From Fibrobacteres bacterium CG2_30_45_31 (GTDB lineage: Bacteria > Fibrobacterota > Fibrobacteria > Fibrobacterales > Fibrobacteraceae): a stretch of DNA of 6,424 nucleotides. Shown one piece after another: positions 4,794-6,424 of this stretch. The translations under genes were made by a program, and so were the position numbers. How positions within the stretch are numbered: the first letter of the stretch is position 1; each line of letters opens with the position of its first letter. The notes under the pieces are model-generated. The model searched no databases, was not told the DNA's origin, and saw nothing but the letters and a program-made list of their open reading frames with translations. The stretch spans positions 1 through 6,424 of the forward strand of contig MNYL01000195.1 in NCBI GenBank assembly GCA_001873075.1. The letters run 5' to 3'.

Positions 4794-6053
4794 CTAACTT
4801 TTTTCCCCAGTAGGGATGTTTTGTTTTGCCCAATAATTAATTAAAATACCAGCGACTTGGGTAGCGGGTTGAGATCGAATTTCGCCATGAGCTTGCATAA
4901 CCACGACAATAATTGCATTTTGAGGATTGGTTTTCTCCTGCGCAAAACCCATGAACCAATCATAGCGACCTTTGGGATCATTGCCATCGAGAGAGCCCGT
5001 TTTGCCGCCGATGTCGAGACGTTCTAAATAGCGTCGTGCGATGTTTCGTGGGGAAATATTTTTTCGTGCGGTTCCGTGAGTGGCTGTGCGGAGCATCGCT
5101 TGGCGCAGTCCATAATAGGTGTTTTTAGAAAATAGGGTATTGTGTATTGGTTGGGGTTCCATGGGGGCGTAGCCGAGAGCTCGGTTGGAAGACCAAGGAA
5201 TTTCCAACAGTTGTTTCATGAGGATGGCGCGGATCATAGCCGCCGCTTGAAGTGGAGACAATGTCGTTTCTTGTGTGAAACCACTGGAGGCTTCGGCAAG
5301 TCCATACCCTGAATCGGGGGGCGAAAAATTGGATCGCTGAGGAATATTTTCGGGAAATGAATAATTGAACCCTAGTTTTTGAGCCGCATCCTTAAGCCTT
5401 GTGCTTCCGACCGCAAAACCCATGAGTGCCATGGGCGGGTTGTATGATTTTGCGTAGGCGTCTTCGAGTGTTGTTGTTGGGCCATGATAATTATTGGGAA
5501 CTCGAAGCTGGAATTTGTAAAGTGTGTGCGCTTGTCCGATCAACGGAACTTCTGAATCGAGGGTGTATTTCTTGGACTCCATCGCTGCGGCAATGGTGAT
5601 GGTTTTTGCAAGAGAAGCCGCAGGGAAAGTGGCTCGTATGAGGTAGTCGGGTGCTGTCTGTACGGTGCTATCTTTGCGTTCTCCCCAAGCGAGAATTTCA
5701 TTTGTTTTAGCATTCACTACTAAAAATAATGCGTTATCCGGGTGATAGCGCCGGAGCATAATATCCATTTGGTGAGCAAGAGATGTGTCTTTTTGAAGAA
5801 AAACATGGGTGAGATCTACTCTTTCTTCATTGTCTAAATGAGAAGAAACGTCTGCACGCTGGGGGAGTGTATCCTCGTTTTCTTCTTCCATGAGTCCAAT
5901 GTCGGGCGAGGCTTCATCAGGTGTGTGGATCTCAGTGGTTTGTGGATTCGTGGATACAAATGCATACTTCCCGCATTGTAGCAGTAGGAAAACACCCAAA
6001 AGGATAAGAATGCTCCTGTTGAGGAGTCGTATTTTACGCGGTAAGGGCTTCAT
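4794..6053 (-). CDS. Small penicillin-binding protein, transpeptidase domain only
   Basis: This 419-residue protein is predicted to be an inner-membrane-anchored, periplasmic D,D-transpeptidase that cross-links peptidoglycan. A basic N-terminus (KPLPRKIRLLNR) precedes a single membrane segment at about residues 14-33. An acidic linker rich in Glu/Asp/Pro (about 36-80) follows, and then the penicillin-binding fold. The active-site motifs are all present: SLAK (147-150, catalytic Ser147), SYN (203-205) and KTGS (351-354), with WFMGFA (366-371) after it. At 419 residues it lacks the large N-terminal pedestal/dimerisation domain of class B PBPs such as PBP2 and FtsI (usually 550-700), so its exact role is unclear; a specialised transpeptidase or a divergent class B PBP are both possible. 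The ATG at 6053 has no Shine-Dalgarno site upstream, but it preserves the positively charged N-terminus and membrane segment. The gene lies 32 bases after orn and nine before lgt, forming a likely operon. Confidence 0.88.
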   Translation of the reverse strand: MKPLPRKIRLLNRSILILLGVFLLLQCGKYAFVSTNPQTTEIHTPDEASPDIGLMEEENEDTLPQRADVSSHLDNEERVDLTHVFLQKDTSLAHQMDIMLRRYHPDNALFLVVNAKTNEILAWGERKDSTVQTAPDYLIRATFPAASLAKTITIAAAMESKKYTLDSEVPLIGQAHTLYKFQLRVPNNYHGPTTTLEDAYAKSYNPPMALMGFAVGSTRLKDAAQKLGFNYSFPENIPQRSNFSPPDSGYGLAEASSGFTQETTLSPLQAAAMIRAILMKQLLEIPWSSNRALGYAPMEPQPIHNTLFSKNTYYGLRQAMLRTATHGTARKNISPRNIARRYLERLDIGGKTGSLDGNDPKGRYDWFMGFAQEKTNPQNAIIVVVMQAHGEIRSQPATQVAGILINYWAKQNIPTGEKS

Positions 6054-6085
6054 TAAAAAGGAGGTGCATTCTTATCCAATGCGTA

Positions 6086-6424
6086 TTAAGAGCGTACCAA
6101 ATGAAAAATGGTTTTTTTATAGTATTCAAGTTCGGCAATACTTTCGCGGATATCATCCAAGGCTTGGTGTTTTTCCTGTTTTTCGAATTCAGGTAAATTA
6201 GGGAACCAGCGGAAGGCTAGCTCTTTCACGGAGGTTACATCTACACTGCGATAGCAAAGCCAATTCGAAATCTTCGGCATATAGCGGTAGAGAAATCGGC
6301 GGTCTTGAGTTATTGAATTTCCGCACAATAAATTACCCTTTTCAAGGGTATACTTTTTGATAAAGTCTAAAGTGATGGATTCACAGTCTGATAAGGAATA
6401 CGGTGAACGACGGACTCGGTCCAC
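6086..6424 (-). CDS. orn: Oligoribonuclease Orn (C-terminal part, cut by window edge)
   Basis: This is the 3' end of a DEDDh-family 3'-5' exonuclease that degrades 2-5-nucleotide RNA fragments, including pGpG from cyclic-di-GMP breakdown. The last 112 residues are present; the GTG at the window edge is an internal Val, not the start. Visible motifs are the Exo II block LLCGNSITQDRRFLYRYMP, with its metal-binding Asp, then the structural VDVTSVKELAFRWFP, and finally Exo III HQALDDIRESIAELEYY, holding the catalytic His and last Asp. The N-terminal DxE motif lies beyond base 6424. The sequence follows E. coli Orn closely through these blocks. Orn is common in gamma/betaproteobacteria and actinobacteria and patchy elsewhere. 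The stop codon at 6088-6086 is 32 bases before the transpeptidase gene, in the same direction, so cotranscription is likely. Confidence 0.95.
   Translation of the reverse strand: MDRVRRSPYSLSDCESITLDFIKKYTLEKGNLLCGNSITQDRRFLYRYMPKISNWLCYRSVDVTSVKELAFRWFPNLPEFEKQEKHQALDDIRESIAELEYYKKTIFHLVRS

Noticed and set aside
5042..5058. TGTTTC-GTGGG-GAAATA, a near copy of the shared palindrome
   Set aside because: It lies inside the transpeptidase coding sequence, has an arm mismatch and lacks the spacer-final T; no sigma-54 promoter is nearby. Probably chance.
5266..5281. GTTTC/GAAAC inverted repeat with a six-base spacer
   Set aside because: Wrong spacer length and inside coding sequence of the transpeptidase.
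5973..5990. LLLQC near the N-terminus of the transpeptidase as a possible lipobox (next to lgt)
   Set aside because: A Gln directly before the Cys does not fit the lipobox rule of a small residue at -1; a simple membrane anchor explains it better.
6079..6201. Plus-strand 40-codon ORF preceded by a perfect AAGGAGGTG
   Set aside because: It is antisense to the conserved C-terminus of orn, its ribosome site is about 13 bases away, and the peptide shows no recognisable feature. The AAGGAGGTG is the complement of the anti-SD-like stretch noted for the minus strand.

Overview
The window comes from a bacterial chromosome of moderate G+C. No mobile element, rRNA, tRNA or CRISPR array is visible. It holds seven protein genes, two of them cut by the window edges. 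A bacterial PurO-like IMP cyclohydrolase beside an Orn-type oligoribonuclease and a glycine/methionine-tailed GroEL suggests a Gram-negative, non-model phylum. Fibrobacterota or a relative is my best guess, but this is inference and not certain.

Layout. 1-294 (minus): 5' part of grpE. 295-489: grpE control region and the groEL terminator. 490-2464 (minus): groES-groEL chaperonin operon. 2465-2864: divergent control region. 2865-3599 (plus): purO-like gene, followed by a strong terminator at 3654-3685. 3686-3932: no gene seen. 3933-6424 (minus): probable operon orn (partial), then a small penicillin-binding transpeptidase, then lgt.

The most notable content is regulatory. Upstream of groES, the minus strand carries an exact match to the sigma-54 (RpoN) -24/-12 consensus, TGGCAC-N5-TTGCA. 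Upstream of grpE there is a one-mismatch version, GGGCAC-N5-TTGCT, with identical spacing. Both promoters are preceded by copies of one 17-bp palindrome, YGTTTC-N4-TGRAACA: one copy about 105 bp upstream of the predicted grpE start, and two copies 80 bp apart upstream of groES. The palindrome has the 6-N5-6 geometry of binding sites for NtrC-type enhancer-binding activators. No CIRCE (HrcA) element or sigma-32-type promoter is seen. The inference is that GroES/GroEL and GrpE form a sigma-54-dependent chaperone regulon driven by an unidentified activator encoded elsewhere.

GroES/GroEL fold proteins in a closed chamber, and GrpE is the nucleotide exchange factor for DnaK, so co-control makes sense. 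The orn-PBP-lgt cluster joins RNA turnover with envelope functions (peptidoglycan cross-linking and lipoprotein lipidation). PurO-like would perform the last step of IMP synthesis.
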